NCBI RefSeq assembly: GCF_003940805.1
Contig: NZ_CP034328.1
Location: forward strand, 2,542,001 to 2,606,000
DNA length: 64,000 bases
Reading direction: 5' to 3'
DNA from: Tabrizicola piscis
GTDB taxonomy: Bacteria; Pseudomonadota; Alphaproteobacteria; Rhodobacterales; Rhodobacteraceae
In this document: positions 16,742-26,210 of the stretch, one piece after another
Layout of the letters: each line of letters starts with the position of its first letter
Numbering within the stretch: position 1 is the first letter of the stretch
The notes under the pieces: generated by a model
Seen by the model: the letters and a program-made list of their open reading frames with translations, nothing else
The model's database searches: none
Told to the model about the DNA's origin: nothing
Program-made: the position numbers and the translations under genes

Positions 16742-17835
16742 TCGACCGCCTCGGGCGCGCGGGTGGCGGGATCAAGGGTCAGGTAGGACTTGCCAGCGTC
16801 GCGCGCGCGGATCAGGCCACGGGACGGCGGTCCAACCCAAGCCTCGGAAAACTCGGTGATGATGCGGTGGATGCGCGTGTCGCAGCGCCATGTCAGGGTG
16901 AACTGGCGGGCCTCGCAGTCAAAGGCGAGGGTGTCGGGGCGCAGGGTGGTTTGAAGCGCAACGCTGCGGCCACGGAAGATGGTGACGGGCAAAGATGTCT
17001 CCGGCAGGCGGAACTCTTCGCGGCCTTGTGGCGTCATTCCGACGATCACGACGGGCGTCCCCGATGCCGGAGGGGCGATCTGCTGGTCGGGGGGCGCGCA
17101 TTGGTAGTAGCGCTCGTCAAAGTCGGGTGGCAGGAACGGAAAGATGTTGTCCTTCCAGTTGTCGTCATAAGTGCCGGCATAGCGCAGGCGGGTCGGAAAC
17201 ACGCGCGGGATCGGGCCAAGCGCCATGGGTCGATGCGCCCCGAAGGGCGAGGTGACGGGGTCATCGACCGCCTCGGTCAGGGGCAGGTCAAGCCCGTCGA
17301 CGCGCGACCCGGCGCGGACGGTCGCAAAGCCCAGGCCATAGGGATTGTCGGCATAGACGGGGGGGCTTTTCTCATCGGTGCGACTGCGGTCAGGGCCGCC
17401 GAAGGCGGTATCATAGCCGAAGGCGAGGTGGGTGAACGGAAACGGTCGGGTTGCCGTTATCGAAGGGCCAAGCGTGCGCCATTGCCGGGGGCCGACGACA
17501 TCGAACTGCTTGGTCCAGTCACCGACCCTGAGGCCGACGCGAACCCGTTCCGCCGGTTTGCCGCCCGGCGCGTAGGCGGCCCCTTGCGCCACCACATCGC
17601 AGGCCGATTTTCGAAAGGCAAAGTCGGTTTCCCACTGCGGCGCGCTGAACCCGGGCGCGCCGATGTATTCATCGGCCATGATCAGCGGGCGCTGCACCTT
17701 GGCCTTTAGCGGCACCCCGCCCGGGGCCGGAAAGTCGAAGGTGGCCTTGATGACCAGCGACAGAAACTCACGCCCTTCCGCGTCCATCCCCATGGTGAAC
17801 TGGCACGGATAGCGGGTGGAGGTGCGGATCAGCAT
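16738..17835 (-). CDS. DUF2169 T6SS effector adaptor
   Basis: This 365-residue DUF2169 protein is recognised by its N-terminus (REFLSLVIKATFDFP), PLIMADEYIGAPG, VRVGLRVGDWTKQFDVVGPR and PFTHLAFGYDTAFGG, with a later GLGFATVRAGSRVDGLDLP. DUF2169 proteins act as chaperone/adaptors loading DUF4150-type effectors onto VgrG, as recalled for Agrobacterium Tde2. It overlaps the ketosynthase-like gene by 4 nt and lies 17 nt after clpV. It has no signal or membrane segment, as expected for a cytosolic loader. Its natural client here is the DUF4150 toxin two genes on. Confidence 0.88.
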   Translation of the reverse strand: MLIRTSTRYPCQFTMGMDAEGREFLSLVIKATFDFPAPGGVPLKAKVQRPLIMADEYIGAPGFSAPQWETDFAFRKSACDVVAQGAAYAPGGKPAERVRVGLRVGDWTKQFDVVGPRQWRTLGPSITATRPFPFTHLAFGYDTAFGGPDRSRTDEKSPPVYADNPYGLGFATVRAGSRVDGLDLPLTEAVDDPVTSPFGAHRPMALGPIPRVFPTRLRYAGTYDDNWKDNIFPFLPPDFDERYYQCAPPDQQIAPPASGTPVVIVGMTPQGREEFRLPETSLPVTIFRGRSVALQTTLRPDTLAFDCEARQFTLTWRCDTRIHRIITEFSEAWVGPPSRGLIRARDAGKSYLTLDPATRAPEAVE

Positions 17836-17852
17836 CGCCTATGCGCCCAAAG

Positions 17853-20591
17853 CTATTCGAAACTGTAGGCAAAGCCCTCGGGCGTGCCGGTAACGGTGAC
17901 CTTCGTCAAAGGCGTGCCCTCCAGCTTGCGGTTCAGCACTTGTCGCGACAGTTCGGGCAGCAAGGTGTTGGTCAGGATGGCATCAATCATCCGCCCACCG
18001 CTTTCCAACTCGGTGCAGCGCGCCTTGATCTGGTCCATCACGCCTGCACCGATGACAAACTCGGCGTCGTGGCCTTTGGACAGACGTTTGGCAATGCCAC
18101 GCAGCTTGTGCCCGGCGATCGCCTCGATCATCGCGTCGGACAGCGGGTAATAGGGGATGGAGACGATGCGGCCAAGAAGCGCCGCCGGGAAGGTCTTGAG
18201 CAAGGGCGCGCGCAGGCTGGAGGTGAGGGTTTCCAGATCAGCGGTGCCTTTGCCGTCATCGGTCAGCGCCATGATCTCATCTGACCCGACGTTGGTGGTC
18301 AGAAGGATCAGGCAGTTCTTGAAGTCGATCCGGCGGCCTTCGCTGTCATCCATCATGCCCTTGTCGAAGACCTGAAAGAAGATCTCGTGCACATCGGGAT
18401 GGGCCTTTTCCACCTCGTCCAGCAGGACGACGGAATAGGGGCGGCGGCGGACGGCTTCGGTCAGGATGCCACCCTTGCCATAGCCGACATAGCCGGGTGG
18501 CGCGCCTTTCAGGGTGCTGACGGTGTGGGCTTCCTGAAACTCGCTCATGTTGATCGAGATCAGGTTCTGTTCGCCGCCGAACAGGGTTTCAGCTAGCGCC
18601 AGCGCGGTTTCGGTCTTGCCGACGCCGGATGGCCCGCAGAGCATGAAGACCCCCACGGGTTTTTCCGGCGCGCCAAGGCCGGCAAGGCTGGTCTGGATGC
18701 GGCTGGCGATCATGCCCATGGCGTGGTCCTGACCGACGACGCGCTTGGCGAGGATATCGGCGAGGGTTAGCGCCTGTTCGGCCTGGCTGGCAAGCATGCG
18801 GCCGGCGGGAATGCCGGTCCAGTCCTGCACGACTGAGCCGACGGCGATACGGTCGACCGAGGGCAGGATCAGCGGGCGTTCGCCTTGCAGGACGGCGAGG
18901 TCGGCGGTCTTGACCTGTAAGGTGGCCAGCGTTTCGGCGCGCTGGGCGGCGGTCATCTGGGCAGGGGCTGCGTCTTCTGGCGCCCCTTCGGCGGGCGCCT
19001 CGTCGGGTGCGTCGCCTTCGGCTCCGCCCTCCTCAGGGGGGGTGGTGTCATCGACGGGCAGGCCTTCGGCGCGCAGCTTTGCGCGCAGGTCAAGCACTTC
19101 GTCCACCAGCGCGCGTTCGCTGTCCCAGCGAACCCTTGCGGCCTCAAGGTCCGTGCGGACAGTCGCAAGCGCGCTTTCAACCTCGGCCTTGCGGTCGGTC
19201 ACGTCGATGCCGACAGCGCCTTCGCGGTCGATGATGGCGGATTCCACCTCAAGCGACTGCAGGCGGCGTTCGATGTCTTCAACCTCAGCCGGGGTGGCGT
19301 GCTGCGACACGGCCACGCGGGCGCAGACGGTATCGAGAAGGCTGATCGCCTTGTCTGGCAACTGCCGGGCCGGGATATAGCGGTGCGACAGACGGACGGC
19401 GGCCTGGATCGCCTCATCCAGAATCTCGACCTTGTGGTGTTTCTCCAGCACTGCGGCCACACCGCGCACCATGCGAATGGCGGCATCCTCGCCCGGTTCC
19501 TCGACCTTGACCACCTGAAAGCGGCGGGTAAGTGCCGGGTCCTTTTCGATATGTTCCTTGTATTCGGCCCAAGTGGTGGCGGCGACGGTGCGAAGTTCCC
19601 CCCGCGCCAGCGCCGGTTTCAGAAGGTTCGCCGCATCGCCAGTGCCCGCCGCCCCGCCCGCGCCGATCAGGGTGTGCGCTTCGTCGATGAACAGGATGAT
19701 CGGCTTGGGGCTGGACTGCACTTCGTCGATGACGGCTTTCAGACGCTTTTCAAACTCCCCCTTCACCGATGCCCCGGCCTGCATCAGCCCGATGTCCAGC
19801 ATATGAAGGTCCACCGCCTGCAATTGCGGCGGCACGTCGCCGCGCGCCAGCCGCAGGGCAAAGCCTTCGACCACGGCGGTCTTGCCGACCCCGGCCTCAC
19901 CGGTCAGGATCGGGTTGTTCTGGCGACGTCGCATCAGGATGTCGATGATCTGGCGGATTTCCATATCGCGGCCGATCACCGGATCGATCTTCCCGGCCTT
20001 TGCCCGTTCGGTCAGGTTGGTCGCATACTGAGCCAGCGCCGACTTGCCCTGCGGTTTCGCCGCCGGTTCCGCCGTGCTGACGGGGGCCGCGGTGGTTTCG
20101 ACCGAGGCTTCCAGCAACCCGTCAAGCTGCGGCTCCAGACTGTCGGGGTCGATCTTGTCGAACTCCAGACTGATCTTCAGCATCAAACCTTCCAGAACCG
20201 GCACCTTCATCGCGGCCAGAAGGACGTGGGCCGACCGGACCTGATCTTCCTCCCGCTCCATCTTGCCGAAGGTCCAGGCTTCGCGGATCGCGTGGAAGAT
20301 GTGGTCGGAAAACTCTTCCACCGCACCCGCGCCATGGGGCAGCTTGTCCAGCGCGCGCTGGATGTCACCCTCCAGCCTTGCGCCGTCGACACCAGCGGAT
20401 TGGCACAGGATGTCGAAATCGCTCCGTTCGCTGCGCGACAGCGCTTCGATGAAATGCGCCAGTTCGACATATGGATTGCCGCGCGATTTCGCCGTTTGCG
20501 CTGCCGCAGAAAATGCGCGCAGGCATGTCTCGTTCAGTTTGCCGACAAGTTCCTTGCGCTTGACAGTCTCAGGCGAACCACGCTGAGCCAT
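17853..20591 (-). CDS. tssH: T6SS AAA+ ATPase ClpV (TssH)
   Basis: This is the unfoldase that disassembles the contracted TssB/TssC sheath. Its 912 residues comprise a Clp N-domain (1-150), a first AAA module with Walker A GEAGVGKT (231-238) and Walker B IILFIDEA (near 300), a middle domain, and a second module with GPSGVGKT (653-660) and SVVLLDEVEKAHPD. The middle domain carries an unusual acidic Pro/Ala/Glu-rich stretch at about 515-545, likely a flexible insertion. It is divergent from ppkA across a 147-nt gap and leads the minus-strand effector arm. Confidence 0.96.
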   Translation of the reverse strand: MAQRGSPETVKRKELVGKLNETCLRAFSAAAQTAKSRGNPYVELAHFIEALSRSERSDFDILCQSAGVDGARLEGDIQRALDKLPHGAGAVEEFSDHIFHAIREAWTFGKMEREEDQVRSAHVLLAAMKVPVLEGLMLKISLEFDKIDPDSLEPQLDGLLEASVETTAAPVSTAEPAAKPQGKSALAQYATNLTERAKAGKIDPVIGRDMEIRQIIDILMRRRQNNPILTGEAGVGKTAVVEGFALRLARGDVPPQLQAVDLHMLDIGLMQAGASVKGEFEKRLKAVIDEVQSSPKPIILFIDEAHTLIGAGGAAGTGDAANLLKPALARGELRTVAATTWAEYKEHIEKDPALTRRFQVVKVEEPGEDAAIRMVRGVAAVLEKHHKVEILDEAIQAAVRLSHRYIPARQLPDKAISLLDTVCARVAVSQHATPAEVEDIERRLQSLEVESAIIDREGAVGIDVTDRKAEVESALATVRTDLEAARVRWDSERALVDEVLDLRAKLRAEGLPVDDTTPPEEGGAEGDAPDEAPAEGAPEDAAPAQMTAAQRAETLATLQVKTADLAVLQGERPLILPSVDRIAVGSVVQDWTGIPAGRMLASQAEQALTLADILAKRVVGQDHAMGMIASRIQTSLAGLGAPEKPVGVFMLCGPSGVGKTETALALAETLFGGEQNLISINMSEFQEAHTVSTLKGAPPGYVGYGKGGILTEAVRRRPYSVVLLDEVEKAHPDVHEIFFQVFDKGMMDDSEGRRIDFKNCLILLTTNVGSDEIMALTDDGKGTADLETLTSSLRAPLLKTFPAALLGRIVSIPYYPLSDAMIEAIAGHKLRGIAKRLSKGHDAEFVIGAGVMDQIKARCTELESGGRMIDAILTNTLLPELSRQVLNRKLEGTPLTKVTVTGTPEGFAYSFE

Positions 20592-20653
20592 GGGGTCTAC
20601 CCCTTCAAAAGATATGTGTTCAACGGATCATCAAAAAAAGGCGGGAAATTCGC

Positions 20654-20673
20654 CCAGACTCAGTCTAGTCTGG
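20654..20673. promoter_or_regulatory. Perfect inverted repeat in the clpV-ppkA divergent promoter region
   Basis: CCAGACT and AGTCTGG form a perfect 7-bp inverted repeat separated by 6 nt, in the 147-nt gap between the divergent clpV and ppkA genes. Its position suits an operator controlling both arms of the secretion cluster. It is not followed by a T-run in either direction, so a terminator is unlikely. I saw no second perfect copy in front of the other T6SS operons. Confidence 0.5.
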
Positions 20674-20738
20674 AACGATAGATTTTGCGACTGGTTTGAA
20701 GGGGCTATCAGGATTTCTGCCCCCAGAGGTTGAAACCG

Positions 20739-22886
20739 ATGATCGACGCATTGCCCGGAGACATCTTCCACCGCGGCCAGATCCTGAACAATACCTACGA
20801 GATCGAAGGCGTGCTGGGGCGTGGCGGCACGGGTGAGGTGTACCGCGCGCGAAACCTGATCTCGGGCCGGATCGTTGCGATCAAGGCGTTGAACGCGCAG
20901 TTTTCCGGCCAGGATGGCTACATCGAACTGATGAAGCGCGAAGAGCAGATGCGCGACATCCGCGACGATGCGGTGGTGCGCTATACCGAATGTTCGCGCA
21001 TGGATCAGGGACATGTGTTTCTGGTGATGGACTACATCGCCGGGCCCTCCATCGCCGATGAAATGCTGCGAAGGCGGCTGGAACCGCGTGAGTTGATGAT
21101 CATCGCGCATCGCGTGGCCGAAGGGCTGGTGGCGGCGCACAAGCAGGGCATCGTCCACCGCGACCTGTCGCCCGACAACATCATCCTGCGCGATGGCAGC
21201 CCGGAGAAGGCGACAATCATCGACTTCGGCATTGCCAAGGATACCGGCGAAGGCGCGCGCACGATTGTCGGCAATGATTTTGCGGGCAAGTACGAATACG
21301 CCGCGCCCGAACAGATGGAAGGCCGGGCCGAGCCGCGGTCAGATCTCTATGCCTTGGGGGCCTTGTTGCTGGCGGCATGGAAGGGGCAGGTCCCCTTCGC
21401 GGGCATGACCCCGGGCGAGATGATCCGCCGCAAACAGGAGCGGCTGGAAACCGGTGGTGTGCCGGAACCCTTGAAAGGCCTGATCGACTGGCTGACCGAA
21501 CCGGCGCTTGCTGGGCGAGCGCCCTCTGCAGCGGCGGTGGTGGAACAGGTGGGCAAGGCGCTGAAAGGCCCAGCGGTTGAGCGTGGCCGCACTGCGCCGC
21601 CGACGAAGGTGACGACGCGGATGGATGCAGCGGCAGGCAGGCGGTCAGGTGGCAGCTTTCTGGCGCTGGTGCTGGTGCTTCTGCTGGCGATGGCTGGGGG
21701 TGGGGCCTGGTATGCGGGCCTGCTGCAACCGTTCATTGAACGGCTGACCGAACAGCCCCTGCCGGTCGCCGCGCCCTACACCCTCTCAGCCTCTGCGGGG
21801 GGCGGGCTGGCGGCCCCGACACTTGCCGCCCACGCACCCGATGCAGCAGCGGCCGATGCGATCCGCGCGGGCTTTGCCACGCTTGCGGGCCAGCCAGCGG
21901 CCGAAGCTGCGGTGACGCTGGCGCAGGGCATGCCCGGGCCAAGCTGGGCAAGTGGTGCGGCGGCGGTCTTTGATGCGGCGCAGGGGCTGGACGGCTGGCA
22001 GATTGACCTGTCGGACATGACGGCAAGGATCAGCGGTCTGGCACCGACGCTGGCCGCAGGTGACAAGGCCCGCGCCAATCTGGAAACATGGGCCAACCTG
22101 CACAGCTTTGCCTTGGGGCTGGATATTGCGAACGGCCCCCGCATTCTGGCACCGCAGGACGTGCAGGATGTGCTGGACGACATCGCAACCTGCGGCCCGC
22201 TGATCCAGGTTGACCCACCCGCGGATGGCTATGCGCTGGGCGCCACGATCACCATCGAAGGCGGCGCGCTGGAGCCTGACTTCAACGCCACGATCAGCAC
22301 GGCGCTTGCCGGGGTGATCGGCGACCGCAGGGTAGTGACCAGCCTTGATGTGCTGAACCAGAACCTCTGCACGGTGCGCAACGAACTCCCGCCACTACCG
22401 TCAAACGCCCTGTCGATCTGGCTGGGGCAGGGCTCCACCGGTCAGGCCAATCTGACCGGCGTCTTCAGGACTGGCGAGAACCCCGTAGTGGATGTCCTGA
22501 TCCCGGCCAATGTCACGACCGGTCGGTTGTGGGTCATGGTGGTGGACAACACCAACACCGTTTTCAACCTCCTTCCGAATGCCAACTTCGCCGAGACGGA
22601 CATTACACGGCTTGGCACGGTCGAAGGCAGCACAAGACGGGTCCGGGTCCTGTTCAGCGTTACGGAAAATCAGGCCGACAGCCGCTTGCCAAAGGCCGAA
22701 GTGAACCAGGGTGACTATGGCAAGAGCGAGATCATCGCCTTTCTGACCGAAGGCGATCTGTTCGATACACGGCGACCCGGCGACGAAAGCATCGCTTCCT
22801 TCGCCGAGGCCCTTGCCACGACATTGGCCGAGCGACCGGGAAACATCGTCGGTTTTGCCTCTCGCATTCTGGAAACCCGACCTTGA
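20739..22886 (+). CDS. ppkA: T6SS-associated Ser/Thr protein kinase PpkA
   Basis: This 715-residue membrane-anchored Hanks-type kinase regulates the T6SS by phosphorylating the FHA protein. The kinase domain (about 20-280) has Gly-loop GRGGTGEV (27-34), K49, HRDLSPDN (140-147) and DFG (162-164). A transmembrane helix follows near 308-330 (LALVLVLLLAMAGGG). The periplasmic C-terminal part ends in a DUF4384-like sensing domain (NTNTVFNLLPNANFAETD, VRVLFSVTENQ). ATG 20739 follows AGAGGT; TTG 20730 is an upstream alternative. Partners in the window are the PP2C phosphatase (44965-45723) and the FHA protein (30453-31814). Confidence 0.93.
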   Translation: MIDALPGDIFHRGQILNNTYEIEGVLGRGGTGEVYRARNLISGRIVAIKALNAQFSGQDGYIELMKREEQMRDIRDDAVVRYTECSRMDQGHVFLVMDYIAGPSIADEMLRRRLEPRELMIIAHRVAEGLVAAHKQGIVHRDLSPDNIILRDGSPEKATIIDFGIAKDTGEGARTIVGNDFAGKYEYAAPEQMEGRAEPRSDLYALGALLLAAWKGQVPFAGMTPGEMIRRKQERLETGGVPEPLKGLIDWLTEPALAGRAPSAAAVVEQVGKALKGPAVERGRTAPPTKVTTRMDAAAGRRSGGSFLALVLVLLLAMAGGGAWYAGLLQPFIERLTEQPLPVAAPYTLSASAGGGLAAPTLAAHAPDAAAADAIRAGFATLAGQPAAEAAVTLAQGMPGPSWASGAAAVFDAAQGLDGWQIDLSDMTARISGLAPTLAAGDKARANLETWANLHSFALGLDIANGPRILAPQDVQDVLDDIATCGPLIQVDPPADGYALGATITIEGGALEPDFNATISTALAGVIGDRRVVTSLDVLNQNLCTVRNELPPLPSNALSIWLGQGSTGQANLTGVFRTGENPVVDVLIPANVTTGRLWVMVVDNTNTVFNLLPNANFAETDITRLGTVEGSTRRVRVLFSVTENQADSRLPKAEVNQGDYGKSEIIAFLTEGDLFDTRRPGDESIASFAEALATTLAERPGNIVGFASRILETRP

Positions 22887-22905
22887 CCCAGCGACGGTCA
22901 CGTGT

Positions 22906-22925
22906 AGGTTGAAAAAAACCTTTTT
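22906..22925 (+). terminator. Weak hairpin with T-run after ppkA
   Basis: AGGTT and AACCT can pair over a 6-nt A-rich loop and are followed directly by TTTTG, 20 nt after the ppkA stop. The stem is only 5 bp and AT-containing, so termination would be weak. It might only reduce read-through into tssA. Confidence 0.25.
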
Positions 22926-22975
22926 GTCTGCCAGTCTTTGCTTGGTCTAGCTGTTTTAACTCTAGGCACTTTGAT

Positions 22976-24127
22976 ATGGAAATTGCGGCATTCATCGCAA
23001 CCGCAGACCCGTCGTCTCCCTCAGGGGCAGACCTGCGCAACGATGCCCGTTTTCATGCTATCGAGAACCGACTGGAAGCTGCCTCGCGCCCGGCGCGACT
23101 GCGCCTGATCGAAGGTGGCGGCACCGGGGCGGTAGAACTCAACTGGACCGAATTGCTGGAGGACGCTGCCGCTCTGGCACGCAGCGGGCGTGATCTGCGG
23201 CTCTTGGTGATCGTGGCCCGGCTTCTGACGAACGAGCGCGGGTTGGCAGGGCTGGCCGAAGGGCTGTCCCTGCTGGGGCAAACCGTGACGCAGTTCTGGG
23301 ACAGCCTGCACCCGGCACTGCGGGAGGCGGCGACCAAGCGCGAGGCGGCACTGCGACGGATCAATGCGCTTTACCAGCTGGAAAACCCCGATGGCGGCGT
23401 GCTGGGTGATCTGGAGTTTGCCACCTTGCTCGCCCCGCGCGGGCTAGGACCGATCACCGGTGGCGATCTGGCCGCAGCGGCGCTGTCGCGGTCTGCCTTC
23501 GCGGTCGAAGCGCCCAAAGGACTTGGCGACAAGGAATTGGCCGAACTTCTTGATCGCCATGATGCCCGGCTGAACCGGGTGACGGCTGCCTGCAAGGCCA
23601 CCGCGGCCGAGCGGCCCGATGAAATGGCGGCGCTCAAGGATGATCTGGCCGCCGCCCGCGCGGGCCTTGCGGCGCTGGAAGCCGCCCTTGCGCCACATGT
23701 GACGGAAAACGATGTGGCGGTTCGCTTCGATGCCCTTGGCCGCATGCTGTCCCGCATTGGCCAGACGCTTGAGGCAGGCGGCGTTGCCGCGCCTGCCTCC
23801 CCAGCCTTGGCCACCCCTGCCTTGACGGAGGTCCCCGCGATGCCCGCTGATCCCGCCCCTGCACGCGCCGCAAACGGCGCCGGCCCCCCCGCTGGCCAGA
23901 CCGTAGCCATGCCCGGACAGATCAACACGCGCCGCGATGTCGAGCGCTGCCTTGATCTGGTGATCGATTTTTACGAACGCACCGAACCGTCTTCGCCGAT
24001 CCCGCATCTGGCACGGCGGATGCGCAAGATGGTGCCAATGAATTTCATGCAGTTGATGGAAGAGATCGCCCCCAGCGGCCTCAAAGAGTTTCGCGGCGTC
24101 GCCGGAGTTTTCGAGGAAAAGAAATGA
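22976..24127 (+). CDS. tssA: T6SS baseplate/sheath-cap protein TssA
   Basis: This 383-residue ImpA-type protein primes baseplate assembly and sheath polymerisation. The N-terminal ImpA_N domain is clear: PSGADLRNDARFHAIENRLE, then DLRLLVIVARLLTNERGLAG and GQTVTQFWDSLHP. A Pro/Ala-rich linker (about 265-315) leads to the C-terminal domain with NTRRDVERCLDLVIDFYERT, EPSSPIPHLARRMRKMVPM and FMQLMEEIAP. It opens the main plus-strand operon; tssB follows after 18 nt. Confidence 0.93.
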   Translation: MEIAAFIATADPSSPSGADLRNDARFHAIENRLEAASRPARLRLIEGGGTGAVELNWTELLEDAAALARSGRDLRLLVIVARLLTNERGLAGLAEGLSLLGQTVTQFWDSLHPALREAATKREAALRRINALYQLENPDGGVLGDLEFATLLAPRGLGPITGGDLAAAALSRSAFAVEAPKGLGDKELAELLDRHDARLNRVTAACKATAAERPDEMAALKDDLAAARAGLAALEAALAPHVTENDVAVRFDALGRMLSRIGQTLEAGGVAAPASPALATPALTEVPAMPADPAPARAANGAGPPAGQTVAMPGQINTRRDVERCLDLVIDFYERTEPSSPIPHLARRMRKMVPMNFMQLMEEIAPSGLKEFRGVAGVFEEKK

Positions 24128-24145
24128 ATCTGGAGAGAATGAGCC

Positions 24146-24679
24146 ATGAGTGAAAGCAAGGCAAAAGTCATCGAAAGAAACCGCGCACCGCGCGTTCAGA
24201 TCGCCTATGACGTCGAACATTACGGGAGCCCGACCACGATCGAACTGCCCTTCGTGATGGGCGTGATGGCTGATCTTGCGGGGTCATCCGAAACCCGCGA
24301 AGCGCAGAAAAGCCCCGCAGACCGCGCCTTTGTCGAAGTCGACGCGGGACGGTTTTCCAAGTTCATGGAGGCCCTGTCGCCGCGCGTGAAGGCACGGGTA
24401 AAGAACACGCTTCCCGCAGGCGAGGGGGCCGAGGCTGACGAGGAAATGTTCGTCGACCTGTCGTTCAAGTCGATGAGCGATTTCACCCCCGACAAGGTGG
24501 CCGAACAGGTGCCTGCCCTCGCCGAACTGATGGCCATGCGCCGCCAGCTTGAGGAGTTGCTGGGCTATATGGACGGCAAGGTGAACGCCGAAAAGCGCAT
24601 CGCACAACTTCTGGCAAACGAACCCCTGCTGCAGCAGGTGGCCGAAGAAGCGATGAAATCCGAAGGAGGTAAGGCATAA
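24146..24679 (+). CDS. tssB: T6SS contractile sheath small subunit TssB (VipA)
   Basis: This 177-residue protein has the standard TssB layout: RAPRVQIAYDVEHYG at the N-terminus, ELPFVMGVMADLAG, then FSKFMEALSPRVKARVKNTL, VDLSFKSMSDFTPDKVAEQV and a C-terminal helix MRRQLEELLGYMDGKVNAEK. TssB and TssC heterodimers polymerise into the contractile sheath around the Hcp tube. Its stop codon overlaps the tssC start by one base, so the two subunits are probably translationally coupled. Confidence 0.96.
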   Translation: MSESKAKVIERNRAPRVQIAYDVEHYGSPTTIELPFVMGVMADLAGSSETREAQKSPADRAFVEVDAGRFSKFMEALSPRVKARVKNTLPAGEGAEADEEMFVDLSFKSMSDFTPDKVAEQVPALAELMAMRRQLEELLGYMDGKVNAEKRIAQLLANEPLLQQVAEEAMKSEGGKA

Positions 24680-26193
24680 TGGCCGACACCGAAAAAGCCA
24701 AAGGCGCGGCCGGTGCCGCCGAGGCCCAGGCGATTGATCTGGGAGAGTTTTCGGATCTTCTGGAAAAGGATTTCCGGGTTCGTGAAGACGACAGCGCCAA
24801 GCTGAAGAAGCTGGTGCAGAACCTAGCCCTGGCCGCCAAGGAAAAATCCGGGACCGCCACGATTTCCGGCAATGCGGTCAAGTCCATCAAGTCGCTGATC
24901 GCGGGGATTGACCAGCTTCTGACGACGCAGATGAACGAGATCCTGCACGCCCCCGAAGTGCGCCAGATGGAGGGGACATGGCGCGGCCTGCACTATCTGG
25001 TCAACAACACCGAGACCGACTCCAAGCTGAAGATCCGCGTCCTGAACATCTCGAAAGACCAGCTGGCCGACCAGTTGGAAGATTTCGAAGGCCAGATGTG
25101 GGACCAGTCGCCAGCCTTCAAGAAGGTCTATTCCGACGAATACTCGATGTTCGGCGGCGAACCCTTCGGGGCCATCATCGGGGCCTATGAGTTCAGCCAC
25201 CATCCGCGCGATGTGGGCCTCTTGCGCAATCTTTCCGGCATCTGCGCCTCGGCCCATGCGCCGTTCATCGCGGCGGCGGCACCGCAGTTGTTCCGCATGG
25301 AAAGCTGGCAGGAACTGCCCAATCCGCAGGACCTGAAGCAGATCACCTCGTCGCCGGACTATGCCAGCTGGCAATCACTGCGCGAATCCGAAGATGCGCG
25401 CTATATCGGCCTAGCGATGCCGCGGGTGCTTGCGCGGCTGCCCTATGGCGCCAATACCGTGCCGGTCAAAGGCTTTGCCTTTGAAGAGGCGATTGACGGC
25501 AAGCATGACCACTATGTCTGGATGAACGCGGCCTTCGCGATGGGCGTGAACATCAACCGCAGCCACAAGCTGTATGGCTGGGGCACCCAGATCCGTGGCG
25601 TGGAAAGCGGCGGCACTGTCACCAACCTGCCGGTCCATGCCTTCCCGACCGATGACGGAAGCATCGCGATGAAGTGCCCGACCGAAATCGCCATCGACGA
25701 CCGGCGCGAGGCGGAACTGGCCAAGCTGGGGATGATGCCGATCCTGCACCGCAAGAACACCGATCTTGCGGCCTTTATCGGGGCCCACAGCCTGCAGGAT
25801 GACGAAGCGCGCGCCGGTCGGCTGGTTGACCCCGACGCGCAGGCGAACGAGCGGCTGTCGGCGAACCTGCCCTATCTGCTGCCGGTCTGCCGCTTTGCTC
25901 ACTACCTCAAGGCCATCGCGCGCGACAAGATCGGCACGTTCAAGGAGCGCGGCGACATGCAGGTCTGGTTGTCCGAATGGATCAACCGCTACGTTCTTGC
26001 CAATACGGCGATGGCCGATGACAAGGCCAAGGCGAAGCGCCCGCTGGCCATGGCCGAAGTGCAGGTGGACAGCGTCGAAGGTCGCCCCGGCTATTACAAC
26101 GCGCGCTTCTACCTGCGGCCTCACTACCAGCTTGAAGGCATCAACGCGAGCTTGCGGCTCGTGTCGGAACTGCCATCCGTAAAGGGCGTCTGA
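24679..26193 (+). CDS. tssC: T6SS contractile sheath large subunit TssC (VipB)
   Basis: This 504-residue protein has the usual TssC length. Hallmarks include ALAAKEKSGTATISGNAVKS, AGIDQLLTTQMNEILHAPEV, QMEGTWRGLHYLVNNTETDS, FGAIIGAYEFSHHPRDV, MPRVLARLPYGANTVPVK and a C-terminal GRPGYYNARFYLRPHYQLEG. It forms the outer layers of the contractile sheath. It begins on the tssB stop codon behind the GGAGG of the tssB 3' end. Confidence 0.97.
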   Translation: MADTEKAKGAAGAAEAQAIDLGEFSDLLEKDFRVREDDSAKLKKLVQNLALAAKEKSGTATISGNAVKSIKSLIAGIDQLLTTQMNEILHAPEVRQMEGTWRGLHYLVNNTETDSKLKIRVLNISKDQLADQLEDFEGQMWDQSPAFKKVYSDEYSMFGGEPFGAIIGAYEFSHHPRDVGLLRNLSGICASAHAPFIAAAAPQLFRMESWQELPNPQDLKQITSSPDYASWQSLRESEDARYIGLAMPRVLARLPYGANTVPVKGFAFEEAIDGKHDHYVWMNAAFAMGVNINRSHKLYGWGTQIRGVESGGTVTNLPVHAFPTDDGSIAMKCPTEIAIDDRREAELAKLGMMPILHRKNTDLAAFIGAHSLQDDEARAGRLVDPDAQANERLSANLPYLLPVCRFAHYLKAIARDKIGTFKERGDMQVWLSEWINRYVLANTAMADDKAKAKRPLAMAEVQVDSVEGRPGYYNARFYLRPHYQLEGINASLRLVSELPSVKGV

Positions 26194-26210
26194 CCGCGCC
26201 CCCGCCCACC

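Noticed and set aside
22887..22975. Sigma-54-type promoter in front of tssA
   Set aside because: No convincing GG-N10-GC element is present; only AT-rich sequence and a weak hairpin.
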